Source of the DNA: DASRDB01 sp035652815
GTDB taxonomy: Bacteria; Chloroflexota; Ktedonobacteria; Ktedonobacterales; Ktedonobacteraceae
Reading direction: 5' to 3'
DNA: 64,000 nt
NCBI GenBank assembly: GCA_035652815.1
Contig: DASRDB010000023.1
Coordinates: forward strand, 62,001 to 126,000
Positions 8,773 to 17,118 of this stretch are shown piece after piece (positions within the stretch are counted from its first letter, which is position 1; the number at the start of each line of letters is the position of its first letter). The notes beneath the pieces are model-generated. The model ran no database searches. It had not been told where the DNA came from and saw nothing but the letters and a program-made list of their open reading frames with translations. Both the position numbers and the translations under genes were made by a program.

Positions 8773-8796
8773 GCTGTTATCAATATAACAACATAG
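8769..8796. promoter_or_regulatory. 28-bp palindromic operator overlapping the -10 box
   Basis: CTATGCTGTTAT (8769-8780), CAAT, ATAACAACATAG (8785-8796) is an inverted repeat with a single mismatched pair. It overlaps the last bases of the -10 element and the expected start site, which is the arrangement of an autorepressor site. The adjacent HTH gene is the obvious candidate to bind it (inference). Confidence 0.7.
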
Positions 8797-8818
8797 CAGC
8801 TTTTGTAAGAGACAGACT

Positions 8819-9655
8819 TTGAAACAGGATTCCTTAATTGAAACCTTGCAACAGCTTGGCTTTACGCAATACGAAGCGCAATGCTATCTCGGTTTACTGC
8901 GCCAGCATCCCCTGAACGGTTCGCAGCTAAGCGTGGTGAGCGGTGTACCGCGTTCGATGGTCTATCAAACGCTCAATCGTCTGGAGGAAAAGGCGGCTGT
9001 TGTGCGCTTGAGCGGTGAAGAAGGGGAGCCGCAGCAGTATGAACCGGTCGCGCCGCGATTGGTGATTGCCCACCTCTCTGCGCAATTTCAGGCCGCGTGC
9101 GAACAGGTGGAACAGGAGCTTAACGCGGTTGCAAAGGCTCCTGCTGCGGAAGTCGTACTCAATCTTGTTGGCGCTGAGGATATCCTGCGGCGGGCAGGTC
9201 TCCTGGTGCGCGAGGCCCGGCAGCATCTTGCTGTAATGGGAGGATCACCAGAACTCGGTGCGCTGGAAGCTGATCTCAGGATGGCTACCCGGCGCGAGGT
9301 ATCGGTACGCATGGTCAGCATTGGACAGGCTCCAGCTATTCCGGGGCAAGTTGTTTCGTATGCAGGCGAAAACGTTTCCGCTCCAACCCGCTTCCTGGTC
9401 GTTATTGCGGATAGGAGATCGATGCTCATTGGCACGTTTCCTCCCGAGGGGAGCGCGACAGGCGTTTTTACCGAGAATGGGATTCTGGTGCGGCTGCTTG
9501 CGGCATTTCTTAACACGGAATATTATCTCGTTCGCCTGTCAAACGAAAAACCTGCCCTTGTCGCGGAGATACTATCCCAGGTATTGGAGCCGGAAGACCG
9601 AGATCGCTACGCGGGCATCCTGCATTTTCTCAATTCCGCGAAGCCGGGAGAATAG
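8819..9655 (+). CDS. TrmB-family transcriptional regulator
   Basis: The 278-residue protein starts at a TTG codon. Residues 1-75 form a winged helix-turn-helix ('LGFTQYEAQCYLGLL', then 'SQLSVVSGVPRSMVYQTLNRLEEKAAV'), the TrmB signature in which the recognition helix follows 'G(V/I)PRSxVYxxL'. Residues 120-250 resemble the PLD-like/sugar-sensing half of TrmB regulators ('ADRRSMLIGTF'), where an effector is bound. It is followed after 11 bases by an alpha/beta hydrolase gene that it may control together with itself through the palindrome at 8769-8796. The effector is unknown. Confidence 0.85.
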   Translation: MKQDSLIETLQQLGFTQYEAQCYLGLLRQHPLNGSQLSVVSGVPRSMVYQTLNRLEEKAAVVRLSGEEGEPQQYEPVAPRLVIAHLSAQFQAACEQVEQELNAVAKAPAAEVVLNLVGAEDILRRAGLLVREARQHLAVMGGSPELGALEADLRMATRREVSVRMVSIGQAPAIPGQVVSYAGENVSAPTRFLVVIADRRSMLIGTFPPEGSATGVFTENGILVRLLAAFLNTEYYLVRLSNEKPALVAEILSQVLEPEDRDRYAGILHFLNSAKPGE

Positions 9656-9666
9656 GATGGAACACC

Positions 9667-10530
9667 ATGAACACGATTCTGATTGAAACGACCTATAAAG
9701 ATGTACCGGTAGAACAGAGGGAACGCCTGCTTCTGTTTCGCTCCATGCACCCGCGCCAGCAGATGAATATAGCGGGAACAACATGGAGCTATCTGCTGGG
9801 TGGCTCAGGGACGGAAACTCTATTGATCCTGCCCGGCGGCGAACGTATTGGAGATATTGGTTTTCCATTGTTCGAGCATTTTGAGCAAGGGTATCGCTGC
9901 CTCTATCCAGCCTATCCACCCTATCCTACCATGAACGAACTGGTCGATGGTCTGGCTGCCCTGCTCGACAGGCTGAATATTGAAAAGGTTATCCTTTTCG
10001 GAGCCTCTTTCGGCGGCGATGTCTCCCAGTGCTTTATGCGGAAGTATCCTGAGCGTGTGAGCAAGCTCATCCTGCTCAACACAGGAGTGCCAGACGAACG
10101 GCTGGGGAAACTGACAAAGCTTGGCAAGCCACTAGTCACACTGCTGTCAATGGGCATGATACGCTTCCTGATTGAGAAACCGTTAAGTAAGGCGCTGAAG
10201 GTTCGAGCGGAAGAACAGGCTTTCTGGCGGGCGATGTTGCACGAACTGATTGGCAACCTGACACGGGCTGACCTTATTAGTTCATTCGATGAGACCATTG
10301 ATTACCGGCTGAACTACCACTTCACGCCCGATGATTTGACGGCATGGCCTGGAAAAATACTCATCGTGCAGTCGGAAGATGATCCAGCTATCAAACCGGA
10401 AATGCACCTGGCCCTGCGCAAGCTGTATCCCCAGGCTGAGGTACACATCTTGCAAGAGGGAGGTCATACACCTTTCCTTTCTCAGCCGGATGCCTTTTAT
10501 CCAATTGTCGATGCCTTTTTACAGGCATGA
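9667..10530 (+). CDS. Alpha/beta hydrolase
   Basis: The 287-residue protein has the alpha/beta hydrolase order: 'LLILPGGERIGD' for the oxyanion-side strand, nucleophile elbow 'GASFGGD' with Ser114, an acid in 'QSEDDPAIKPEM' and the catalytic His in 'EGGHTPFLSQ'. No lid domain specific to a known substrate class is recognisable, so the reaction (ester, lactone or C-C hydrolysis) is open. It lies 11 bases after the TrmB-type regulator, so the two form an operon and the regulator's effector may be its substrate or product (inference). A large palindromic repeat follows immediately after the stop codon. Confidence 0.88.
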   Translation: MNTILIETTYKDVPVEQRERLLLFRSMHPRQQMNIAGTTWSYLLGGSGTETLLILPGGERIGDIGFPLFEHFEQGYRCLYPAYPPYPTMNELVDGLAALLDRLNIEKVILFGASFGGDVSQCFMRKYPERVSKLILLNTGVPDERLGKLTKLGKPLVTLLSMGMIRFLIEKPLSKALKVRAEEQAFWRAMLHELIGNLTRADLISSFDETIDYRLNYHFTPDDLTAWPGKILIVQSEDDPAIKPEMHLALRKLYPQAEVHILQEGGHTPFLSQPDAFYPIVDAFLQA

Positions 10531-10532
10531 CC

Positions 10533-10622
10533 CCTGTCATCCTGAGCGCAGCGAAGGATCTCCATCGCCGAGCAGGTCGTGCGCCAATACTGGAAATCCT
10601 TCGCTGCGCTCAGGATGACAGG
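10533..10622. repeat. Family A palindromic repeat (27-bp arms)
   Basis: The arms 10533-10559 (CCTGTCATCCTGAGCGCAGC at the outer end) and 10596-10622 are perfect reverse complements, separated by 36 unrelated bases. A partial third copy of the end (CTCAGGATGACATGACAGG) follows at 10630-10648. The element sits one base after the upstream stop codon and may also end transcription. Confidence 0.88.
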
Positions 10623-10711
10623 AGTGACGCTCAGGATGACATGACAGGAGCGAGATGTCCATCTTTCACCGGTAAAAATCATCATGTGTATCATGTCTAA
10701 AGGAGCAGGTT

Positions 10712-11605
10712 ATGTCGCTGTCCAGTACTTCCACCAGGGATTTTACTGTTCGCCTGCGCGATGGACGAAGTATGGGAGTTGCTGTGGTGGGGCCGGAGGA
10801 TGGCTTTCCCATTGTCCACTTTCATGGGTCGGGTAGTTCGCGTCTGGAAGTGGATTTGCTGGCGGCAGATGCTACTGCTCGAGGCGTAAAGCTCATTGGC
10901 ATTGACAGACCGGGCATGGGACGCTCGGATATGAAGGTAAACTACCGGCTGCTCGATTGGCCGGATGACGTGATAGAAGTCACCGACCAGCTTGGCCATG
11001 AGCGATTCGCTATTGAGGGACTGTCAGCCGGTGGGCCTTATGCGATGGCCTGCGCATATAAGATACCGCAACGGCTCATATCCTGCGGCTTGATAAGTAC
11101 CGTTCCTCCTCCTGAATTCATGAGGAAAACAGGTCCGGTGTCGGTGCGCGCTCTATGGTGGCTGGGAGCGCATTTTCCCTGGTTTGTGCGATTGTATGCC
11201 CAGCTTGTTCAAAACATGGTGGGAGTGGATGAAACCAGCATCGAAAAGTACCTTCTCAAGTATTCAGCGCGGTTGGGAACAGCAGACCAAAAGCTATTAG
11301 GTAACGCAGAGATCAGAAAGTCGATTGTGCGAGCTATGGTAGAGAGCTATCGACAGAGCGGTAAAGCAAACCTGGAAGCGACTCTGGGCGGCGTCCAGCC
11401 CTGGGGCTTCCAGGTTGAGCAGATCACGTTCGAGAAGATGTTCTTGTGGCATGGAGAGCAGGATAGAATCATGCCTGTTGCGCCTGCGCGTCTGTTAGCA
11501 CAGGCCTTGCCGCATTGTACTGCCAGCTTCTATCCCGACGAGGGGCATTTCTCCACGATAGCGAATCATGCCCAGGATATTTTTCGGACGCTTACCCTCG
11601 CTTAA
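10712..11605 (+). CDS. Alpha/beta hydrolase
   Basis: The 297-residue protein begins after an AAAGGAG site. The fold is evident from 'VHFHGSGSSRLE' (oxyanion strand), 'GIDRPGMGRSD', nucleophile elbow 'GLSAGGP' with Ser105, an acid in 'WHGEQDRIMP' and the His in 'DEGHFSTI'. It belongs to the broad hydrolase group typified by proline iminopeptidase and haloalkane dehalogenase relatives. The substrate is unknown. Its last 14 bases overlap the end of convergent hisS. It is only distantly similar to the hydrolase at 9667-10530, so the two are not a recent duplication. Confidence 0.88.
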   Translation: MSLSSTSTRDFTVRLRDGRSMGVAVVGPEDGFPIVHFHGSGSSRLEVDLLAADATARGVKLIGIDRPGMGRSDMKVNYRLLDWPDDVIEVTDQLGHERFAIEGLSAGGPYAMACAYKIPQRLISCGLISTVPPPEFMRKTGPVSVRALWWLGAHFPWFVRLYAQLVQNMVGVDETSIEKYLLKYSARLGTADQKLLGNAEIRKSIVRAMVESYRQSGKANLEATLGGVQPWGFQVEQITFEKMFLWHGEQDRIMPVAPARLLAQALPHCTASFYPDEGHFSTIANHAQDIFRTLTLA

Positions 11606-12890
11606 GGAAATCAATCAATTCCTCGCGTTTCACCTCGACCTGCTTGCTTTCCTGTCCCAATCCTTGAGCTTGCAGGTCTTTGACGGTGTAGAAATCTCCC
11701 GCCAGTTCGTTTTCGCCGATCAGGATGGCGTAGGCCGCGCCGGAGGCGTTGGCCTGCTTCATCTGTGACTTGGCGCTGCGCTCGCCGTAGCCCATCTCGG
11801 TTTTGATGCCAGCGCGGCGTAGTTCAGCTACTGTGCGTACTGCAGCGTCCTTCATCTCCTGCGATTTGCCGAAGTAGACGACGTAGGCCTGTGGTTTGGC
11901 CTCGGGCGGCGGCTCGATGCCCTGGCGCTTCAGTTCGATCATAGCGCGTTCTATTCCCGCACCAAAGCCAATGCCCGGCGTGTGCTGCCCGCCAAGAATC
12001 TCCGCCAGCCCATCGTAGCGCCCGCCACCTACCAGTGCCTGCCGGTTATCAGCCGGAGTAAACTCGAAGACGGTGCGGGTGTAGTAGTCCAGGCCACGCA
12101 CGATTAACGGATCGATCTCGAACGGCACATCATAGAAGTGCAGAAAGCGCTGCAAGGCCGCGAAATGCTCGCGACAGGGTTCGCACAGGTAGTCCGCGAT
12201 CTTGGGCGCGGCGGCGATCTTCGGCTGATCCTGCGGCTCCTTGCAATCAAGCAGGCGCAGGGGATTCTTGTAGAAGCGCACCTTACAATCGTCGCAGCAA
12301 TCAGCGAGCAACGGGCGATAGTATTCTTTCAGCCGCTCGATATATTGCGGGCGACAGTTTTGATCTCCGATGCTGTTGATATACACATGCACGTGGGAGA
12401 GGCCCAGGCGCTGATAGAACTGGTACAGCAAGCCGATCATCTCGGCGTCAATGGCCGGGTCGCTCTCGCCCAGGGCCTCACAGCCGAACTGGCGATGTTC
12501 GCGCACGCGCCCGGCCTGCGGCTTGTCGTGGCGAAACATGGACTCGCCCAGGTAATAGAGCTTGACCGGCTGCGCAAGCTTTGCCATGCCATGCTCCAGG
12601 TAGGCGCGCACCACGCCCGCCGTTCCTTCGGGACGCAGCGTCAGGCTGGTGCTTTTGCCCTCCTTGTCAGGCCGGTCGTCAAAGCTGTACATCTCTTTCT
12701 CGACGATGTCCGTTCCCTCGCCAGAGGTGCGTAAAAAGACCGCCGTTTCCTCGAGGGTCGGCGTCTCGATGCGCTTATAGCCGTAGACTTCCGCCACTTC
12801 CATCGCCACACGCTCGATCATATTGCAGTAGCGCCAGTCTTCCGGCAGGATATCCTTAAACCCTTGCAGGGCCTTATATTGTTCAGGCAT
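11592..12890 (-). CDS. hisS: Histidyl-tRNA synthetase
   Basis: The 432-residue enzyme charges tRNA-His with histidine. The class II motifs are visible: motif 1 region 'YGYKRIETPTLE', 'TLRPEGTAGVVRA', motif 2 'MFRHDKPQAGRVREHRQFG', the histidine-binding 'VRGLDYYTRTVFEF' and motif 3 'PGIGFGAGIERAM'. A C-terminal anticodon-binding domain follows ('AYVVYFGKS' to the end). A four-Cys pair ('CCDDC' and later 'CKEP..CEPC') suggests a small zinc-binding insertion. Length is normal. The ATG has GGAGGGG nine bases upstream. The gene is single and overlaps the end of the convergent hydrolase by 14 bases. Confidence 0.97.
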   Translation of the reverse strand: MPEQYKALQGFKDILPEDWRYCNMIERVAMEVAEVYGYKRIETPTLEETAVFLRTSGEGTDIVEKEMYSFDDRPDKEGKSTSLTLRPEGTAGVVRAYLEHGMAKLAQPVKLYYLGESMFRHDKPQAGRVREHRQFGCEALGESDPAIDAEMIGLLYQFYQRLGLSHVHVYINSIGDQNCRPQYIERLKEYYRPLLADCCDDCKVRFYKNPLRLLDCKEPQDQPKIAAAPKIADYLCEPCREHFAALQRFLHFYDVPFEIDPLIVRGLDYYTRTVFEFTPADNRQALVGGGRYDGLAEILGGQHTPGIGFGAGIERAMIELKRQGIEPPPEAKPQAYVVYFGKSQEMKDAAVRTVAELRRAGIKTEMGYGERSAKSQMKQANASGAAYAILIGENELAGDFYTVKDLQAQGLGQESKQVEVKREELIDFLKRG

Positions 12891-12922
12891 AATAAAAACC
12901 CCTCCACGTGTATTGCCACGCT

Positions 12923-12928
12923 ATTATA
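12923..12928 (-). promoter_or_regulatory. Putative -10 box of hisS
   Basis: The minus strand reads TATAAT 33 bases before the hisS start codon. No good -35 sits 17 bases upstream (TAACAC is the best), so this is a tentative promoter. Confidence 0.35.
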
Positions 12929-13023
12929 GCAGATTCTGAGGTGGAGTGTTAGAGGATGTTTGAGCTTGCCTCGTGTGCTAGGATAGAAACGGTAGGCAAG
13001 AATAAGTAAACGAGGTATAGACA

Positions 13024-13404
13024 GTGCCAGAATCATTCAAAGACCTTTATTCATCCCTCATAAAGGATGTGTTTATAGAACGCGCGCGCCAGCAGCTTGA
13101 ATTGGGGAAAGATGGGCTGGAACTGGCCCGTTCGTATGCGGAGCAGGGCAAGCCGGATTTCGTGCTGGCTTATCTGCTGTTGATTGAGCGGTCAGACGAA
13201 GAGAAGCGCGAAATACTGGCGTATGCCTACGAGCAGCGGGCCAAAAATTCGGATGAGAAGGCGGAGCAATTTAAGCAGCAATTCCGGCGTCCATTTCCCC
13301 TGATCCGCTTAGAGGCGCAGAAAGATCGAACGGCAGCACGCGCTATCCGCGAGGGGCAACCGGTGCGAATCGCCACCACCAAAATACCTTCCTCAGACGA
13401 GTAA
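13024..13404 (+). CDS. Small soluble protein of unknown function
   Basis: The 126-residue product starts with GTG after a GAGG ribosome site nine bases upstream. It is strongly helical and charged ('ERARQQLELGKDGLELARSY', 'EQRAKNSDEKAEQFKQQF'), with no cysteines, membrane segments or recognised catalytic motif; TPR-like helical pairs are possible. It is transcribed divergently from hisS and in the same direction as the kinase-Kelch gene. I cannot assign a function. Confidence 0.6.
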   Translation: MPESFKDLYSSLIKDVFIERARQQLELGKDGLELARSYAEQGKPDFVLAYLLLIERSDEEKREILAYAYEQRAKNSDEKAEQFKQQFRRPFPLIRLEAQKDRTAARAIREGQPVRIATTKIPSSDE

Positions 13405-13602
13405 ATAGTACAACTTCTGCAATGAATTGCCCAGCTTAAACGTCTGTAATGATGGGGTATGGGGCAAATTGTGAACTATTCAACATTTTTCGTGCATAAC
13501 TTCATGTTATGATGCCTGTGATTGCCTCATGGTGTGTTGATGGGAACAAAAAACAGACAGGGGGCGGCTAATCCTCATTGGGGTGCCGTGTGCAGAGGAA
13601 GT

Positions 13603-16600
13603 ATGGCGCAGTGTTTGAATCCGAGAAAATCGCATGAGAATAGGGAAGTAGTCGATTCCTCTCTGGAAGCGGAAGCTGGCTCGTCAGAAGCTATAGCCGG
13701 AGTTGCGGTCGCGCACAGGCAGGTTACCTGCCAGTTTTGCAAGTATCTTTTAGCGGGAGCCATCCTGGGCGATTGCCGCGTGACTGGCTGGATTGGCTCG
13801 GGCGCGTTTGGCGATGTCTACGAGGCCCAACAACTGCCGCCCTTAAATCGCCGGGTAGCTATTAAGGTGATGTCGCTGGACCGGGTGAGTGACGGGCAAT
13901 CGGCTGAAGCATTTGCGCGTGAAGTCGGTACTATCGCGGCCCTGGATCATCCAAATATTTTGCCAGTGTTGCGCGTGGGCATGCTGGAAGATGGCCGCTC
14001 ATATCTCGTCATGAAATACGCCGCGCATGGCTCGCTTCAGAAGTATTGCCAGACCACTCCCCAGGACCTCTCTATTTTACCGACCAGCCGACCCCCTAAA
14101 GAAGAGATCGAGGCGACGAAAGAACTCGCCGCCCTGGCAACCCTTGAAGCTGATGCCTCTCGGAATGCAGAGCAAGCCAACATCTCTCCTTCAGAAGATC
14201 AAGAGGAACGAGATGAGAAGGCTGAGGAAGAGGATGCTCGTTCAGATGAGCCGAGCGAGCAGCAAGAGCCAGTTATTGAAGATGCTCTGACACTTGAAGC
14301 GGATATTCCCAGTCCCGAAGATAAGGGTGAACTTGCCGACGATGAGGATGCCTATCGCACGCGCAGCATCCATGATCTAGAAGTCGTCAGCGAGCAGGAG
14401 CAAGAACTCCCGACAATTTCTGGTGTGGAACAGGAAACACTGGAGAGTGATGTCGAAGCCTCTCCTGAGCAGAGCGATGCGGAGCCTGCTACATATGAAG
14501 GACAGTTGCTGACGCCGCAACAGTTGCTTCCCTACGTGAAAAGCGCGGCTGAGGCGCTATACTACGCGCACACACATAACCTGATTCACCTGGATGTGAA
14601 ACCGGCCAACCTGCTGCTCGATGGCGAAGACCGTCTACTGCTGGCCGACTTTGGTGTTTCGGCAATTCTGGATGGCTACACTCATGCCTCGCTGCATTGC
14701 TACGTGGGCACGCCTGCCTATACTGCGCCGGAACAATGGTTCGAGCAGCCGCGCCCGGCCAGCGATCAATACGCGCTGGCCGTCACCTGCTACCAGTTGC
14801 TCACGGGCCGCCTGCCCTTCATCGGCAACCTGTACTCCATCATGCATGGACACCTGCAAACGCCGCCGCCGCCACTGCGCGAATTCAATCCACTGGTATC
14901 ACAACAGGTCGAAGCGGTGATTCAGCGCGCTCTGGCGAAAGAGCCATCCGAGCGCTATGAAGATATGCTGGCTTTCGCTCGCGCATATCAGGATGCCGTA
15001 GAGAGCGCAGCGAGCGCCCAGACCGGTGTCGAGGGTCAGCAGCACACCGCTCAACTGGCGGCGCGGGACCTTGAGCTTGCCGATGCTCCCACCCTGCATC
15101 GCCTGACGCGAGAGGAGCCAGCGACCTTAGTAAAAACGCGAGACCCCGCCGGTAAGGCTGTTCAGGTGCTTGAGAACGCTGCGCCCGCGACAAAAGATGT
15201 ATGGGAGCCGCCGGAAGCGAAGCTGCGCCCACCCGAAAAGAAACGTAGCGGGCGCATATTGCTCCTCGGCTTGCTCATCTTAATACTTCTAACTGGCAGC
15301 CTGTTTGGAGCTATCCGCATCGTAAGGCCATGCTTAATGGGCGTTTGCCCTGCTCTGCGTCTCAGCACGAACGAGGTCGATATAACCAATAGCGACTCGC
15401 AGAGTGTGCGCCTCTCGAATCCGGGAACGGCCCCGCTTTCCTGGCATATACTGGGCAGCGCGACCTGGTTAACGTATAAGCCTGCGTCGGGCGATCTTGC
15501 GCCCGGCGCTTCTACGCTGATTACCATTATCACCAATGCCAATAATCTGCCAAACGGAGTCGATTCGACCGAGTTGCAAGTTACGGGACAGTATGTGATT
15601 CCACAGGTTATTACAGTGAGATTGACGGTGCAGACCGGACTCAGCGAGATAGGCGTAAAGGTGAGTGGTAATAGCTTTGTCTATGATGCATCGGGACTGC
15701 ATCCGGCTTCGCAGACGCTCACCATCACCAATAAAAGCGCGCAGGATTTCTCCTGGTCGCTTTCATATGGAGACAACACCTGGTTGAGGGTGACGCCAGA
15801 TCAGGACACGGTTCCACACGGCAAGTCTGAAAGCTTGAAAGTGACGGCCACAATCCCGCCCAATTTGCCGTCGTCGATTACCTTGATTACCAAAGTCATC
15901 ATTAATGGACAACTGGCGAATCAGGTGGAACAGAGCTACCTGACCTCGTTCGAATTCACCTTGAAAGTATATTCGAACTCGTCCGTAACGCCCTCGGTGC
16001 CAAACACGCCGACGCCGACACCGACTCCCCTTACGTTCTCGGCCCAGCAAATTACCTCTCCCTCGGCTCCCACGATTGCGCGCTCAGGCCATAGCATGGT
16101 CTGGGATTCGCAGGACGATCTGATCTTTGTCTTCGGCGGCATCGACAATTCCGGCAACCTGCTTAATGACCTGTGGCAATTCGATCCCGCTGCTGGTCAA
16201 TGGACGAACCTTTTCCCATCCGATGGCTCTACCACGCCATGCGCGAACAGCAGTCGGCCTGCCGCCCGCATGAACGCAGCGATGGTCTGGGATGATGCCG
16301 ATCGACAAATCTTGCTTTATGGCGGTGCGGGTGCGAATAACCACTTTTTCGGCGATCTCTGGTCGTATTCGCCCGCTCAGAATACATGGAAGGCGCTGGC
16401 GTGCAGTAATAATGGACCGGGGCCGCGTCTCACCAATGCGGTATGGAATGGCAGCCAGATGCTCCTGCTTGGCGGGGAAGACAAGTACGGTCCAATCGGG
16501 GATTTCTGGGCCTATACACCTGGAAATAATGGCAACTGGCAACGGCTGGTTCCCCCACCAACCGGGCCGCGCGCTTTTCAAATGCTGACCTGGGACGCGA

Positions 16601-17022
16601 CCGATGGCAAGTTGTTCGTCTTCGGCGGCCTGGACGCAAGCGGCGCGCAGCATGACGATTTCTATTTCTATAGCTCTGCTACAGGCTGGCAGACCATTAC
16701 CCCTGCCAGCGCGAGCAACCCCAAGATTCGCCAGCAGGCTATAGGTGTCTGGAATAGCAAGGATAACGTGCTGCTGATGATTGGCGGCTGGCAGCCGACC
16801 AATAACACAACCCCATACTATGGTCTCTGGGCCTATGATCCTAAACAGAACACCTGGGATCTGGTAACGCCTTTGAACAGCGATAACCAGAACATCATTC
16901 CTGGCATCACCGCCTCCGCAATGGTCTGGGATGCAAAAGATCAGGAGGCTTTCATTTATGCTGGAGCAGGCAGCAACGCGCCGGGCAATAATCTGAATGG
17001 GTTGTGGGAGATTACGGGATAA
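13603..17022 (+). CDS. Membrane Ser/Thr protein kinase with BACON-like and Kelch-propeller ectodomain
   Basis: With the ATG at 13603 the protein has 1139 residues. The frame is open from a TTG at 13522 and an ATG at 13540; 13603 is chosen because it gives the 'MAQCLNP...CQFC' zinc-ribbon-like head common in such kinases. The kinase domain runs from the glycine loop 'IGSGAFGDVY' (ATP Lys88 in 'VAIKVM') through 'HLDVKPANLL' at 329, 'DFG' and 'APEQW'. The catalytic-loop Arg of HRD is Leu. A strongly acidic insert of about 135 residues (163-300) splits the domain at the hinge. One membrane helix (550-572) leads to two Ig/BACON-like beta domains, a Thr-Pro linker and a Kelch beta-propeller (about 824-1139, 'FVFGG', 'LLYGG', 'LLLGG' blades). 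It probably senses an external ligand and phosphorylates cytosolic targets. Confidence 0.9.
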   Translation: MAQCLNPRKSHENREVVDSSLEAEAGSSEAIAGVAVAHRQVTCQFCKYLLAGAILGDCRVTGWIGSGAFGDVYEAQQLPPLNRRVAIKVMSLDRVSDGQSAEAFAREVGTIAALDHPNILPVLRVGMLEDGRSYLVMKYAAHGSLQKYCQTTPQDLSILPTSRPPKEEIEATKELAALATLEADASRNAEQANISPSEDQEERDEKAEEEDARSDEPSEQQEPVIEDALTLEADIPSPEDKGELADDEDAYRTRSIHDLEVVSEQEQELPTISGVEQETLESDVEASPEQSDAEPATYEGQLLTPQQLLPYVKSAAEALYYAHTHNLIHLDVKPANLLLDGEDRLLLADFGVSAILDGYTHASLHCYVGTPAYTAPEQWFEQPRPASDQYALAVTCYQLLTGRLPFIGNLYSIMHGHLQTPPPPLREFNPLVSQQVEAVIQRALAKEPSERYEDMLAFARAYQDAVESAASAQTGVEGQQHTAQLAARDLELADAPTLHRLTREEPATLVKTRDPAGKAVQVLENAAPATKDVWEPPEAKLRPPEKKRSGRILLLGLLILILLTGSLFGAIRIVRPCLMGVCPALRLSTNEVDITNSDSQSVRLSNPGTAPLSWHILGSATWLTYKPASGDLAPGASTLITIITNANNLPNGVDSTELQVTGQYVIPQVITVRLTVQTGLSEIGVKVSGNSFVYDASGLHPASQTLTITNKSAQDFSWSLSYGDNTWLRVTPDQDTVPHGKSESLKVTATIPPNLPSSITLITKVIINGQLANQVEQSYLTSFEFTLKVYSNSSVTPSVPNTPTPTPTPLTFSAQQITSPSAPTIARSGHSMVWDSQDDLIFVFGGIDNSGNLLNDLWQFDPAAGQWTNLFPSDGSTTPCANSSRPAARMNAAMVWDDADRQILLYGGAGANNHFFGDLWSYSPAQNTWKALACSNNGPGPRLTNAVWNGSQMLLLGGEDKYGPIGDFWAYTPGNNGNWQRLVPPPTGPRAFQMLTWDATDGKLFVFGGLDASGAQHDDFYFYSSATGWQTITPASASNPKIRQQAIGVWNSKDNVLLMIGGWQPTNNTTPYYGLWAYDPKQNTWDLVTPLNSDNQNIIPGITASAMVWDAKDQEAFIYAGAGSNAPGNNLNGLWEITG

Positions 17023-17023
17023 A

Positions 17024-17109
17024 AAATGGATGTAGGGACGTGATTTATCGCGTCCTGCCCCCTCGCCTACCGATGCAGGACGCGATAAATCACGTCCCTA
17101 CATCCATTT
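17024..17109. repeat. Family B palindromic repeat with 35-bp perfect arms, between convergent genes
   Basis: Bases 17024-17058 and 17075-17109 are exact reverse complements (outer end AAATGGATGTAGGGACGTGA). It starts one base after the kinase stop codon and ends ten bases before the gyrA stop, so it is well placed as a bidirectional terminator. Related sequences with the TGTAGGG...ATCGCGTCC core are at 26540-26615 and, as a single arm, at 23843-23867. Confidence 0.92.
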
Positions 17110-17118
17110 AACCTGTAA

